Origin: Bacterioplanes sp. | GTDB lineage: Bacteria > Pseudomonadota > Gammaproteobacteria > Pseudomonadales > Oceanobacteraceae | DNA: 64,000 bases | Direction of reading: 5' to 3' | NCBI GenBank assembly: GCA_014859445.1 | Contig: JACUUC010000005.1 | Span: 1-64,000, forward strand | Translations under genes and position numbers: made by a program | Notes under the pieces: model-generated | Databases searched by the model: none | What the model saw: the letters and a program-made list of their open reading frames with translations, nothing else | What the model was told of the DNA's origin: nothing | In this document: positions 51,883 through 60,632 of the stretch, piece after piece | How positions within the stretch are numbered: position 1 is the stretch's first letter | Layout: each line of letters begins with the position of its first letter

Positions 51883-54576
51883 TCAGCGGCGTCGACGCGT
51901 GATGGCTTTTTCTCCTTCAATGATTAAGAACACCACAAAGCCGATGGCTAACGGCATCAGCCAGTGACGTAGTTCCAAGGGTGCGGTGCCAAACCATAGG
52001 TTCATGGTGGGTAAGTAGACAAAGGCCAGTTGCAGTACGATGAGTACACCCACCGCAATCAGTGCGGCGGAATTGGTGAATAACCGGCTTAATCGCAAGC
52101 TGGATTCCGTTAGGAAGCGGGCATTGAATAGGTAAAAGGTTTGCGCAATAACCAACGTATTCACGGCCATGGTGCGTGCCGTTTCGAGAGCCATACCACG
52201 CATTAGCTCGATCTCAAACAAGATGATGGTTGCACAACCAATCAATACGGATACCAAGGCTAAGCGCAGCAGCATAGCGAGATCCATGATGGCAGCCCCA
52301 GGTTTGCGCGGTGGACGTTGCATCACCCCAGGTTCTGCAGGTTCAAAGGCGAGCGCCAATGCTAAGGTGACGGCCACCACCATATTAACCCACAGTATTT
52401 GTACGGGGGTAAGTGGCAGCGTAAGGCCAAAAATAATGGCGGCCAACATCACCAAACCTTGTGCCCCATTGGTGGGCAAAATAAAGAGAATGGCTTTTTT
52501 TAAGTTGTCGTAAATGGTTCGGCCTTCTTCGATGGCGCGTTCAATCGAGGAAAAATTGTCATCGGCTAAGACAATGTCAGCGGCTTCTTTGGTGGCTTCA
52601 GTGCCTTTGATGCCCATCGCCACACCGACATCAGCGCGCTTGAGGGCGGGTGCATCATTGACGCCATCACCTGTCATGGCCACTACGTCACCTCGTGCTT
52701 GTAACGCCGTGACTAGACGCAGCTTATGTTCAGGGCTGGTTCGGGCAAAAATATCGCAATCGTGGGCGATCACCTGCAATGCGTCATCCGATGCCGTTTC
52801 GATGTCATTTCCGGAAATGACTTTCAGGTTTTCCGCGCTACCTATGCCCATTTCTATACCAATAGCGCGTGCGGTTCCGGCGTGGTCACCGGTAATCATT
52901 TTGACGCGAATGCCCGCTTCATGGCAGGAGCGAATAGCGGCTATGGCTTCTGGTCGCGGTGGATCAATGATGCCAATTAAGCCTAAAAACACCATGCCGC
53001 TATCAAGATCATTCATAACGAGTTTGTCTTGTTCATCCGTCACGTTACGGCTGGCAGCTGCAAGTATGCGTAGTCCTTCGGCACCCAGTTCGTCTATGTG
53101 CGCTACCCAAAAATCGTGATCCAACTCGACCACATCGCCATTGGCGTTCAGTTCGTGCGTGCAGCGTTGCAACAATCGATCTGGCGCGCCTTTGAGCAAA
53201 ATTCGGCGCTCTTGTTGGGGGTGTGAATTGAGCGTTGCCATGAATTTATTCGCCGATTCAAACGGAATGCTGTCATGACGTTCGTGTTGGCTGTGATCAA
53301 AATTGGCTTTCATGGCTAGGGTACGCAATGCGCCTTCAGTGGGTTCGCCGGTAACGCGCCATTCACCTTGATGTTCATGAATGTGGGTGTCATTAGCGAC
53401 GGCAGCGACCTCGATAATGGCGTGCAAATGCTGGTGTTCGCGAAAATCGACACGCTGGCCTTGATGGGTAATATCGCCTTGCGGCTGATACCCAGTGCCT
53501 TCCACCACATAGTCTCCGGCACGGGTAATGATGTGTCGAACGGTCATTTCGTTTTTGGTGAGCGTGCCAGTTTTGTCGGAGCAGACGACGGTAACGGAAC
53601 CCAGCGTTTCAACGGCGGTTAATTTTCGTGTAATGGCATTACGCCCCGCCATGCGCTGCACGCCAAGTGCTAAGGTAATGGTGAGGATGGCCGGTAAGCC
53701 TTCAGGGATGGCCGCGACAGCAAATCCGATGGCCGCTAGAAACAATTCAGCCATCGGGTAATCGTGTAAGACATAGCCGATGGCCAACATGAGCAATGCT
53801 AACCCCACAATGGCGACAGAGAGTATTTTACTGAATTCGGCCATTTGCCGCGTTAGTGGCGTTTGTAGAGTTTGTACCTCCGCGATCATGCGATTAATAC
53901 GACCAAGTTCGGTGTGTGCTCCGGTTGCCACCACCACTCCGACACCTCGACCAGCGGCAACCATTGTTCCTGAAAATGCCATGCCGAAACGGTCGCCGAT
54001 ACCGGCATTGGTATCGACAGCGGCGGTTTGTTTGTCAGAGGGTACCGATTCGCCAGTGAGTGCGGATTCTTCGATACGAAGATTGGTGCAGTCAAACAAT
54101 CGAATATCGGCAGGAACACGATCGCCCGAGCGCAAACGAATGATGTCGCCAGGTATCAATTCTTCCGCAGCAATATCCATCCAAGCACCATCCCGCTTAA
54201 CTTGAGCCTTGGTAGACAGCATTTTACGAATGCCATCGAGTGCTTGTTCTGCTTTGCCTTCTTGAATAAACCCAATGATGGCGTTGATGACGACGACGCT
54301 CAGTATCACCCACGTATCAATCCAGTGCCCCAGTAGAGCAGTGATGCCCGCCGCAACCAACAGAATGTAAATGAGGATGTCGTTAAAGTGCTTAAAAAAG
54401 CGCTTAATCAGTCCTTCTTTTTCTGGCTCTGGGAGACGATTAGGGCCAACGGATGCAAGCCGTTGTTGTGCTTCATCGTGGCTTAACCCGTCTGTATTCG
54501 AACTCAGTTGTTGTAAGGCATCTTGGCTATCGAGGGCATGCGCGTGTTCGATGTAAACGAGATTGAGCTTTTCCAT
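51883..54576 (-). CDS. P2-type cation-transporting ATPase
   Basis: An 897-residue inner-membrane pump. N-terminal cation-ATPase domain (GLSHDEAQQRLASVGPNRLP), actuator TGES, M4 motif PEGLPA, phosphorylation site DKTGTLT, KGAPDRLLQRC, and the hinge TGDGVNDAPALKRADVGVAMG. In M6 the segment WVNMVVAVTLALALAF keeps the Asn but has Ala where Ca2+ pumps have Asp, so a Ca2+ label is not justified. Na+, K+ or another monovalent ion is possible. ATG 54576 follows GGAG; a GTG lies 6 bases upstream. Confidence 0.92.
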   Translation of the reverse strand: MEKLNLVYIEHAHALDSQDALQQLSSNTDGLSHDEAQQRLASVGPNRLPEPEKEGLIKRFFKHFNDILIYILLVAAGITALLGHWIDTWVILSVVVINAIIGFIQEGKAEQALDGIRKMLSTKAQVKRDGAWMDIAAEELIPGDIIRLRSGDRVPADIRLFDCTNLRIEESALTGESVPSDKQTAAVDTNAGIGDRFGMAFSGTMVAAGRGVGVVVATGAHTELGRINRMIAEVQTLQTPLTRQMAEFSKILSVAIVGLALLMLAIGYVLHDYPMAELFLAAIGFAVAAIPEGLPAILTITLALGVQRMAGRNAITRKLTAVETLGSVTVVCSDKTGTLTKNEMTVRHIITRAGDYVVEGTGYQPQGDITHQGQRVDFREHQHLHAIIEVAAVANDTHIHEHQGEWRVTGEPTEGALRTLAMKANFDHSQHERHDSIPFESANKFMATLNSHPQQERRILLKGAPDRLLQRCTHELNANGDVVELDHDFWVAHIDELGAEGLRILAAASRNVTDEQDKLVMNDLDSGMVFLGLIGIIDPPRPEAIAAIRSCHEAGIRVKMITGDHAGTARAIGIEMGIGSAENLKVISGNDIETASDDALQVIAHDCDIFARTSPEHKLRLVTALQARGDVVAMTGDGVNDAPALKRADVGVAMGIKGTEATKEAADIVLADDNFSSIERAIEEGRTIYDNLKKAILFILPTNGAQGLVMLAAIIFGLTLPLTPVQILWVNMVVAVTLALALAFEPAEPGVMQRPPRKPGAAIMDLAMLLRLALVSVLIGCATIILFEIELMRGMALETARTMAVNTLVIAQTFYLFNARFLTESSLRLSRLFTNSAALIAVGVLIVLQLAFVYLPTMNLWFGTAPLELRHWLMPLAIGFVVFLIIEGEKAITRRRR

Positions 54577-54646
54577 GTTCACTCCGTGTTGATTGTGGCA
54601 CTAAGTTGACAAACGGTGTCTGTTTGTTGAATGACAGTGTAGCGAA

Positions 54647-56059
54647 TTAAAAAGATCCAAATATTGAGCCAAGTATGATTAAAAGGACTAACGCGATAAT
54701 GGGGAATGCGACTGCTACCATGAAAATATCTTTGTAGGCTTCTCGGTGGGTTAGCCCGCAAATCGACAGTAACGTTACCACCGCACCGTTATGCGGCAAG
54801 CTGTCTAGTCCGCCCGTGGCAACGGTTGTGACACGATGCAATAACTCGGGAGCAATATTCGATTGCTCGGCCATGGCTAAATATTCGCTGCCCAACGATT
54901 GCAGCGCTATGGTCATGCCGCCGGAAGCTGACCCAGTTACGCCAGCCAATACGTTAACCGAAATGGCGAGCGAAACCAGTGGATTACCGCCACTGAGTTG
55001 ATCGATGCCTAATTTCACTAATTCAAAGGCCGGTAAGGCAGCAATGACAGCGCCAAACCCCACTAAGCTGGCGGTATTGAAAATAGGTAACACGGCATCA
55101 CTGGCACCGCGATCGAGAGTGTGTTGTAAATGCCGCAAGCGCGAGAAATTCAGTACCATGACCAGCAATGACGCACTGGTTAATGACACAATGATTGCCC
55201 AAATCCCCCTGACCGACTGAATATCCGTTGTGCCATACAGTGCGTTGGCTAAGTAGTCGGTATTCATGGCCGGAAAAATCACACTGGCGAACAGGTAATT
55301 TAGAATAATCACCATAATGACCGGTGCGATAGCGATCGTGAAGCTGGGTAGGGACGCGGCCGAGGGCGTATCTTGTGCGGATGATGCGCTTAGCTGACTG
55401 GATTGATCTTGATGATCACCATAACCTTCTTGTGCGTGAGTCGCCAAGGTGGATTGTCGAGTTAGCCACAGCAAACCACAGACAAACATGACCGCAGCGG
55501 CAATGATGCCTAAAAATGGAGCGGCAAAGGGGGTTGTGCCAAAAAACGGCATCGGGATCGCGTTTTGTATCGCTGGCGTGCCGGGTAGTGCGGTCATGGT
55601 AAAGGTAAATGCACCGAGGGCAATGGTCGCGGGAAGCAAACGTTTAGGAATGTTGGCTTGGCGAAACAAGGCCGCCCCTATGGGGTAGATCGCAAAAGCA
55701 ACGACAAACAACGACACGCCGCCGTAGGTCAATACCGCACAAGCCAGTACCACCGCCAGAATGGCACGCTCGGGTCCGAGTTGAGCGACAATGCGACGAG
55801 CAATGGTTTCGGCAGAGCCGCTGTCATCCATCAGTTTGCCAAACAAGGCTCCCAATAAAAACAACGGAAAAAACTGAATAATAAATTGCCCAGTCGCACT
55901 CATGAACAATTGGGTATAGGTCGCCATGAGCGGCGTACCAACAGCAAATAGGGTGGCTAATAACGCCATGGCCGGGGCTAAAATAAGTACGCTGACACCT
56001 CGATACGCCAACACGATCAACAGTGTTAATGCGATAAAAACGCCCACTAAGCCGAACAT
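54647..56059 (-). CDS. GntP-family permease
   Basis: A 470-residue inner-membrane protein with about 12 hydrophobic segments. FPLFLLGALFGKLMDDSGSAETIARRI, GGVSLFVVAFAIYPIGAALF, and the C-terminal TGSASGGMTIALQSLG and TGGLDSLPHNGAVVTLL are GntP blocks. The long hydrophilic loop (about 205-235, QEGYGDHQDQSSQ) is characteristic of members annotated as gluconate or D-beta-hydroxybutyrate carriers. Substrate not determined. AAGGAG precedes the ATG. The 285 bases between it and ssrA hold only the ssrA terminator. Confidence 0.88.
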   Translation of the reverse strand: MFGLVGVFIALTLLIVLAYRGVSVLILAPAMALLATLFAVGTPLMATYTQLFMSATGQFIIQFFPLFLLGALFGKLMDDSGSAETIARRIVAQLGPERAILAVVLACAVLTYGGVSLFVVAFAIYPIGAALFRQANIPKRLLPATIALGAFTFTMTALPGTPAIQNAIPMPFFGTTPFAAPFLGIIAAAVMFVCGLLWLTRQSTLATHAQEGYGDHQDQSSQLSASSAQDTPSAASLPSFTIAIAPVIMVIILNYLFASVIFPAMNTDYLANALYGTTDIQSVRGIWAIIVSLTSASLLVMVLNFSRLRHLQHTLDRGASDAVLPIFNTASLVGFGAVIAALPAFELVKLGIDQLSGGNPLVSLAISVNVLAGVTGSASGGMTIALQSLGSEYLAMAEQSNIAPELLHRVTTVATGGLDSLPHNGAVVTLLSICGLTHREAYKDIFMVAVAFPIIALVLLIILGSIFGSF

Positions 56060-56300
56060 GACTGACTCCTTATGTTGTGTATCCGTGGTGTGCCATGCGT
56101 ACGAAAAGATTCAATACTTTGTAAAGCCATTACAGCTTGAATATAACATTGTCATGATGTGGTATGACATGGGTATTGACGCACAATGAGAAGAAAATGC
56201 GGGTTATTGATTATCTTCAGTGTTTTGCTATCCATATTCTGAATGCGGTTACGGTTAACCGCTAGGCTTGATGGCAATAACGGTAATAACAGTGCTCCAG

Positions 56301-56340
56301 AAAAGAAAAAACCCTAACAGAATCAATCTGTTAGGGTTTT
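56301..56340 (-). terminator. Terminator of ssrA
   Basis: Stem aaaccctaacag/ctgttagggttt (56309-56320 and 56329-56340), 8-base loop, followed on the minus strand by TTTTTCTTTT. It lies just past the tmRNA 3' end. Confidence 0.88.
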
Positions 56341-56344
56341 TGTT

Positions 56345-56702
56345 TGGTGGAGATGGCGGGATTTGAACCCGCGTCCGCCAATCCTCCACTAGAGGATCTA
56401 CATGCTTAGCCTTCTTTATTGATTTAGTCGAGTACGGCCCAAGAGGCAGGGCGTAGCCAACGAGCTCGATTGAGTTTTAACCGTTCGGCTCCGAGCGAAG
56501 CGTCCAGGCGATCCTGTAGGGCGATGCCCTCGTCCGCTAGTTACAGGCACCTAGCTTCGGAGGTTAGCAGGGATTAAGCTGCTAGTGCGTAGTTTTCGTC
56601 GTTTGCGACTATAACTTTGTATAACGTTTATTAACGAGATCGCTATACGCTCTCGGCATGCACCCATAGCTTTGTAATCAACGTCGAATCCTAATCATCC
56701 CC
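56345..56702 (-). ncRNA. ssrA: Transfer-messenger RNA (tmRNA)
   Basis: A 358-nt RNA. The 5' end is GGGGATGATTAGGATTCGACG and the 3' end holds the T-arm GGTTCAAATCCCGCC and an encoded CCA (56345-56347). The tag frame at 56574-56606 encodes ANDENYALAA followed by a stop, the common gammaproteobacterial degradation tag. With SmpB it frees stalled ribosomes and marks the product for proteolysis. smpB lies 123 bases upstream on the same strand. Confidence 0.97.
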
Positions 56703-56825
56703 GAATTCTTGGTTTAGCACAGTCTATGTTGCTTGTTACTATGATGGGGTTGAATAGTGGAAGTTCAACCCGAGTAACCTAAACATTCTAACATCATCCT
56801 ACGACACTGGGTACTGCTTTACGCC

Positions 56826-57308
56826 CTAGCGTGTCGAATGTTTCATGATGCGTTCTTTTTGTTTGGCCCAATCACGATCTTTTGAGGCATCGCGCTTGTC
56901 GTGATTTTGTTTCCCCTTGGCCGAGGCTATTTCTGCCTTAACGTGAGGGCCTTTCCAATACAATGCCGTACAGACGCAGGTATAACCTTTGGCATTGATT
57001 TTTTGCATCAAACGCTCGATTTCACGCTTGTGCAGCAGCAATTTTCGTGGGCGGCGTGGCTCGGTAACCAAGTGTGTCGACGCTTGATGCAGCGGGGTAA
57101 TTAACGCCCCCGTAAGCCACGCTTCACCTTTGTCGATGACGACGTAGCTGTCGACCAATTGGCATTTGCCTTGGCGGAGTGATTTTACTTCCCAGCCGGT
57201 GAGGCATAACCCCGCCTCGATTTTATCCTCTAGGAAGAAATCGTGACGGGCTTTTTTATTGAGTGCGATAGTGCTACTACCGGCTTTCGGTTTCTTTTTA
57301 GTGCTCAT
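56826..57308 (-). CDS. smpB: SsrA-binding protein SmpB
   Basis: A 160-residue RNA-binding protein essential for trans-translation. [40 protein letters not shown] and [20 protein letters not shown] are standard blocks; the basic C-terminal tail enters the decoding centre. It is beside its partner ssrA. Confidence 0.97.
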   Translation of the reverse strand: MSTKKKPKAGSSTIALNKKARHDFFLEDKIEAGLCLTGWEVKSLRQGKCQLVDSYVVIDKGEAWLTGALITPLHQASTHLVTEPRRPRKLLLHKREIERLMQKINAKGYTCVCTALYWKGPHVKAEIASAKGKQNHDKRDASKDRDWAKQKERIMKHSTR

Positions 57309-57423
57309 AGTGGAGCATTATATCTGAGCCGGTCAGGAATGGGCAGTAGATGTATGTGATCTAACTTGAGCCTAGCGAACAAATCTTCGACAATAGCGCC
57401 AGATTTTTACAGGCAAATGACTC

Positions 57424-58941
57424 ATGACAGATTCTCATCGAGGGATTCATGGCCAGTGGCTTAGTCGCTGGACGTTTATTTTGGCCGCTACCGGTTCGGC
57501 GGTTGGTTTAGGAAATATTTGGAAATTTCCGTACATCACCGGCGAAAATGGTGGTGGTGCGTTTGTTGTGTTGTATTTGCTCTGTATTTTAGTAGCCGGC
57601 ATTCCGGTGATGATGGCCGAGGTGTTGATTGGCCGCAAAGGGCGCATGAGTCCTATTCATACCATGCAGCATTTGGCGAAAGAGGCATCGGCGCCGCGTA
57701 TTTTTCGCGGCGTGGGCTGGTTGGGTGCTGTGGCTGGTTTTTTCATTTTGTCTTTTTACAGTGTCATTGCGGGATGGACACTGGCGTATGTCGCAAAATT
57801 GGCTTCGGGGGAGTTTTTAACTCCCGTCTTGGATATGAGTCAGATCCCTCCTGTTGAGCTGTCCATGGCGGATCAGGTTACGCAGTCATTCTCTCAGTTA
57901 TTGGCTAGCCCATTGATGTTGCTGCTGTTGCATACGTGTTTCATGGTGCTAACGGGTGTTGTGATTGCTCGCGGTGTACAGCAGGGTTTGGAAAAATCGT
58001 TACGATTGTTAATGCCACTATTATTCATAATGTTGCTAGCACTGTTCATATACAGTTTAACAACGTCGGGTTTTGCGGAAGGCTGGCGCTTTTTGTTTTC
58101 GTTTGATATCAGCAAATTGAGTGGAAACAGTGTGGTTGTCGCATTGGGTCATGCATTCTTTACGCTGAGTTTGGGTATGGGGGCGATTATGGCGTACGGT
58201 GCCTACATGCCAGATAGGGCGCCGCTAGGTAAAACGGTCATGACCGTTGCGGTATTGGATACCTTGGTGGCGCTGGTGGCTGGTTTGATTATTTTCTCTG
58301 TGGTGTTTAGTAATGGCTTGCAACCCGATGCTGGGCCAGGTTTGTTGTTCAAAACGCTGCCGATTGCGTTTGCCGGTTTGCCCGGTGGCACCTTGATTGG
58401 TACGGCGTTCTTTATTTTGGTGGCGATTGCCGCTTGGAGTTCTGCTATTTCGATTGCCGAGCCTGCAGTTGCATGGGCCGTCGAGAAAGGATACGGGCGT
58501 ATTTCAGCCACATTGGCCGTGTGTGGCTTTGCATGGCTACTGGGATTGGGCACGGTGTTGTCGTTCAACGAATGGGGCGATTACCAAATATTGGTGTCAG
58601 TCACAGGTACCTTGGTAGAAACGGAGGTTGTGCAGCCTCTGGCATTTTACTGGTGGGCCGATGTGGCGCAGTTGCGTGAGCAGTGGATTTCGACGGATGT
58701 CATGACCGTCGCTTTTTCCGGTGCCACGTTCTTTAATGTGATGGAGTACCTGTCTGCCAATATCATGATGCCGTTGGGTGGGGTCTTTATTGCGCTGTTT
58801 GTTGGTTGGTTTATGACGCGTGATGCGGTTGCACAAGAAGCACGCTTACGATCTCCAATGCTATTTTCTGTGTGGTACTTTGTGCTGCGCTTTATTTCAC
58901 CGGTCGCGGTTTTCTATATATTCATTATTGGTCTTCGTTAA
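57424..58941 (+). CDS. Sodium-dependent NSS-family transporter
   Basis: A 505-residue inner-membrane symporter with the LeuT-type fold and about 12 hydrophobic segments. The hallmark of TM1, FILAATGSAVGLGNIWKFPY, is complete, followed by GGGAFVVLYL. NSS members take up amino acids with Na+; the substrate cannot be set. There is a long TM11-12 loop. It is divergent from smpB and 11 bases before ratA. Confidence 0.92.
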   Translation: MTDSHRGIHGQWLSRWTFILAATGSAVGLGNIWKFPYITGENGGGAFVVLYLLCILVAGIPVMMAEVLIGRKGRMSPIHTMQHLAKEASAPRIFRGVGWLGAVAGFFILSFYSVIAGWTLAYVAKLASGEFLTPVLDMSQIPPVELSMADQVTQSFSQLLASPLMLLLLHTCFMVLTGVVIARGVQQGLEKSLRLLMPLLFIMLLALFIYSLTTSGFAEGWRFLFSFDISKLSGNSVVVALGHAFFTLSLGMGAIMAYGAYMPDRAPLGKTVMTVAVLDTLVALVAGLIIFSVVFSNGLQPDAGPGLLFKTLPIAFAGLPGGTLIGTAFFILVAIAAWSSAISIAEPAVAWAVEKGYGRISATLAVCGFAWLLGLGTVLSFNEWGDYQILVSVTGTLVETEVVQPLAFYWWADVAQLREQWISTDVMTVAFSGATFFNVMEYLSANIMMPLGGVFIALFVGWFMTRDAVAQEARLRSPMLFSVWYFVLRFISPVAVFYIFIIGLR

Positions 58942-58952
58942 AAGGTATCGTT

Positions 58953-59384
58953 ATGACACACATCAGTCGCTCGGCCTTGGTTATGTACTCGGCTGAGCAG
59001 ATGTTTCAACTGGTCAATGATGTACGTCGCTATCCGGAGTTTTTGCCTGGTTGTGCCGCAACGGAGGTAATTGCAGAAAGCGATGCGTTTATTGAGGCAC
59101 AGCTGACGATTGTGAAGGCGGGAATTGAACAAAGTTTCAGTACGCATAACGATTTGATGCGGCCTGAGCGTATGGAAATGCGCTTATTGGATGGACCATT
59201 TACCCATTTTCGTGGCGTATGGCTGTTTTCTCGTTTATCGGATGATGCCTGTAAGGTGTCATTTGAATTGGAGTTTGAAATGAAAAATCGTCTTACGGGA
59301 GCCGCCATGGGGGTTGTGTTTAAACAGGTTGCAGGCATGATGGTGGATGCCTTTGTTAAAAGAGCAAAACAGGTCTATGGCTAA
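58953..59384 (+). CDS. ratA: START-domain protein RatA
   Basis: A 143-residue protein of the polyketide-cyclase/START family: ALVMYSAEQMFQLVNDVRRYPEFLPGC is distinctive. E. coli RatA was described as a toxin that blocks 70S assembly; homologues of the COQ10 group handle ubiquinone. Both are possible. The ATG at 58953 follows AGGT; the longer frame from 58872 lies in the preceding gene. It overlaps rnfH, the conserved ratA-rnfH pair. Confidence 0.9.
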   Translation: MTHISRSALVMYSAEQMFQLVNDVRRYPEFLPGCAATEVIAESDAFIEAQLTIVKAGIEQSFSTHNDLMRPERMEMRLLDGPFTHFRGVWLFSRLSDDACKVSFELEFEMKNRLTGAAMGVVFKQVAGMMVDAFVKRAKQVYG

Positions 59385-59676
59385 TATGATTGATGTTGAA
59401 GTGGCGTATGCCTTGCCGCATAAGCAAAAGATCGTGAGTGTGACGGTCGATGAAGGCGCAAGTCTACTCGATGCGGTTAAGCAGTCTGGCATTCAAACCG
59501 AGTTTCCAGAATTAAATCTTGAAGATGCCAAATACGGAATTTTTGGCAAGGCTGTTCGTAATCCAGAGCAAGAGATTGTTAAAGACGGTATTCGCATTGA
59601 AATCTACCGCCCTTTATTAATCGACCCAAAGCAAGCGCGTTTGAATCGCGCCGCGAAAGCGCAAAAAGACGGTTGA
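59377..59676 (+). CDS. rnfH: RnfH-family ubiquitin-like protein
   Basis: A 99-residue beta-grasp protein: VEVAYALPHKQKIVSVTVDEG, ELNLEDAKYGIFGKAV and GIRIEIYRPLLIDPKQARLNRA identify RnfH. It overlaps ratA by 8 bases (ATG 59377; ATG 59386 is the alternative). The function is unknown, although once proposed as an antitoxin to RatA. Confidence 0.92.
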   Translation: MANMIDVEVAYALPHKQKIVSVTVDEGASLLDAVKQSGIQTEFPELNLEDAKYGIFGKAVRNPEQEIVKDGIRIEIYRPLLIDPKQARLNRAAKAQKDG

Positions 59677-59687
59677 ATGGCTTGGCG

Positions 59688-60098
59688 CTAAAACTCGGTA
59701 TCTTTCACCGTGTTGACCGATTGTTCAGGTTGAGGGAGCGATCGTAAGTCGTCTCGTAATTTAGTGCCTTCTTGCGGTAATTCGCCAGTACGGCGCTGAT
59801 ACAACCCTTGATCATCAAAATAGAGACTGATGGTGTAGCGTTGCTCTACCTTGTCTCTGCGCTCCATGGTATACAAGTAATCCCAACGTTGAGTTTGATA
59901 GGGGTTTTGTAGAACGGGGTTTCCCATCACAAAAATCACCTGTCGTTGCGTCATGCCAGGGGTAAGTTTATCCAGCATATCTTGGGTAACAATGTTGCCT
60001 TGTTGCACATTGAGTTTGTAAACCCCAGGGAAGGCACATCCAGAAAGGCCAGAAAGGGTTGCAAATCCGAGTGAAACGGTCAGAATTAAAGCTCGCAT
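59688..60098 (-). CDS. bamE: Outer-membrane assembly lipoprotein BamE
   Basis: A 136-residue lipoprotein with a signal peptide ending LSGLSGC (lipid Cys21), then the SmpA/OmlA domain: VYKLNVQQGNIVTQDMLDKL, PGMTQRQVIFVMGNP and RWDYLYTMERRD. It stabilises the BamA-BamD complex that inserts outer-membrane proteins. Divergent from fur, a pairing common in gammaproteobacteria; the C-terminal tail is Gln-rich. Confidence 0.95.
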   Translation of the reverse strand: MRALILTVSLGFATLSGLSGCAFPGVYKLNVQQGNIVTQDMLDKLTPGMTQRQVIFVMGNPVLQNPYQTQRWDYLYTMERRDKVEQRYTISLYFDDQGLYQRRTGELPQEGTKLRDDLRSLPQPEQSVNTVKDTEF

Positions 60099-60185
60099 GC
60101 GGTGTTGTCTCGTCAGTTGCGTTGTAACTCAGTGTGGCGATAATACCCGATTAACCAAGCTACTGTGAAATATTCGAGGAAAGCA

Positions 60186-60593
60186 ATGTCCGATCAAAAC
60201 ATCGAGTTGCGTAAAGTAGGTCTCAAGGTCACGCTTCCGCGCGTGAAAATTTTGAGTATTTTAGAAGACAATGCCGACGCTCATTTGAGTGCTGAGGATG
60301 TGTATCGTTCCTTGATCGATAGCGGTGAAGACGTGGGTTTAGCCACTGTGTATCGTGTGTTGACGCAATTTGAAAGCGCGGGTTTGGTCGAGCGTCATAA
60401 TTTTGATGGTGGCCACTCGGTGTTTGAATTGGCACGCGGTGAACACCATGATCACATGGTGAATATGGAAGACGGTACGGTGATTGAATTCACCAATGCA
60501 CAAATTGAGCGCTTGCAGCATGAGATTGCCGAAGAGCACGGTTTTGAATTGGTTGATCACAGCTTGGTATTGTACGTTCGTAAGAAAAAATAA
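60186..60593 (+). CDS. fur: Ferric uptake regulator
   Basis: A 135-residue metal-dependent repressor very close to Pseudomonas Fur (ELRKVGLKVTLPRVKIL, EDVGLATVYRVLTQFESAGL, HNFDGGHSVFELA, HHDHMV). The CxxC that binds structural zinc in E. coli Fur is absent: the segment reads HMVNMEDGTVIEF, and there is no Cys at all. GAGGA precedes the ATG at 60186. A predicted Fur-repressed RNA lies at 20333-20449 in this window. Downstream is a hairpin shared with recN. Confidence 0.96.
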   Translation: MSDQNIELRKVGLKVTLPRVKILSILEDNADAHLSAEDVYRSLIDSGEDVGLATVYRVLTQFESAGLVERHNFDGGHSVFELARGEHHDHMVNMEDGTVIEFTNAQIERLQHEIAEEHGFELVDHSLVLYVRKKK

Positions 60594-60606
60594 CCCCCAT
60601 GCCGAT

Positions 60607-60632
60607 GTCGTTAGCGCTATTGCGCTAACGAC
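60607..60632. terminator. Convergent hairpin between fur and recN
   Basis: Perfect 11-bp stem (60607-60617 and 60622-60632) with a 4-base loop. It overlaps the last codons and the stop of recN and lies 14 bases after the fur stop. Neither side has a clean T tract, so it may terminate only weakly or protect 3' ends. Confidence 0.6.

Noticed and set aside
52514-53119. A 201-codon frame antisense to the P-type ATPase.
   Set aside because: It is Ser/Met/Ala-rich shadow sequence opposite conserved ATPase motifs, with no ribosome-binding site.
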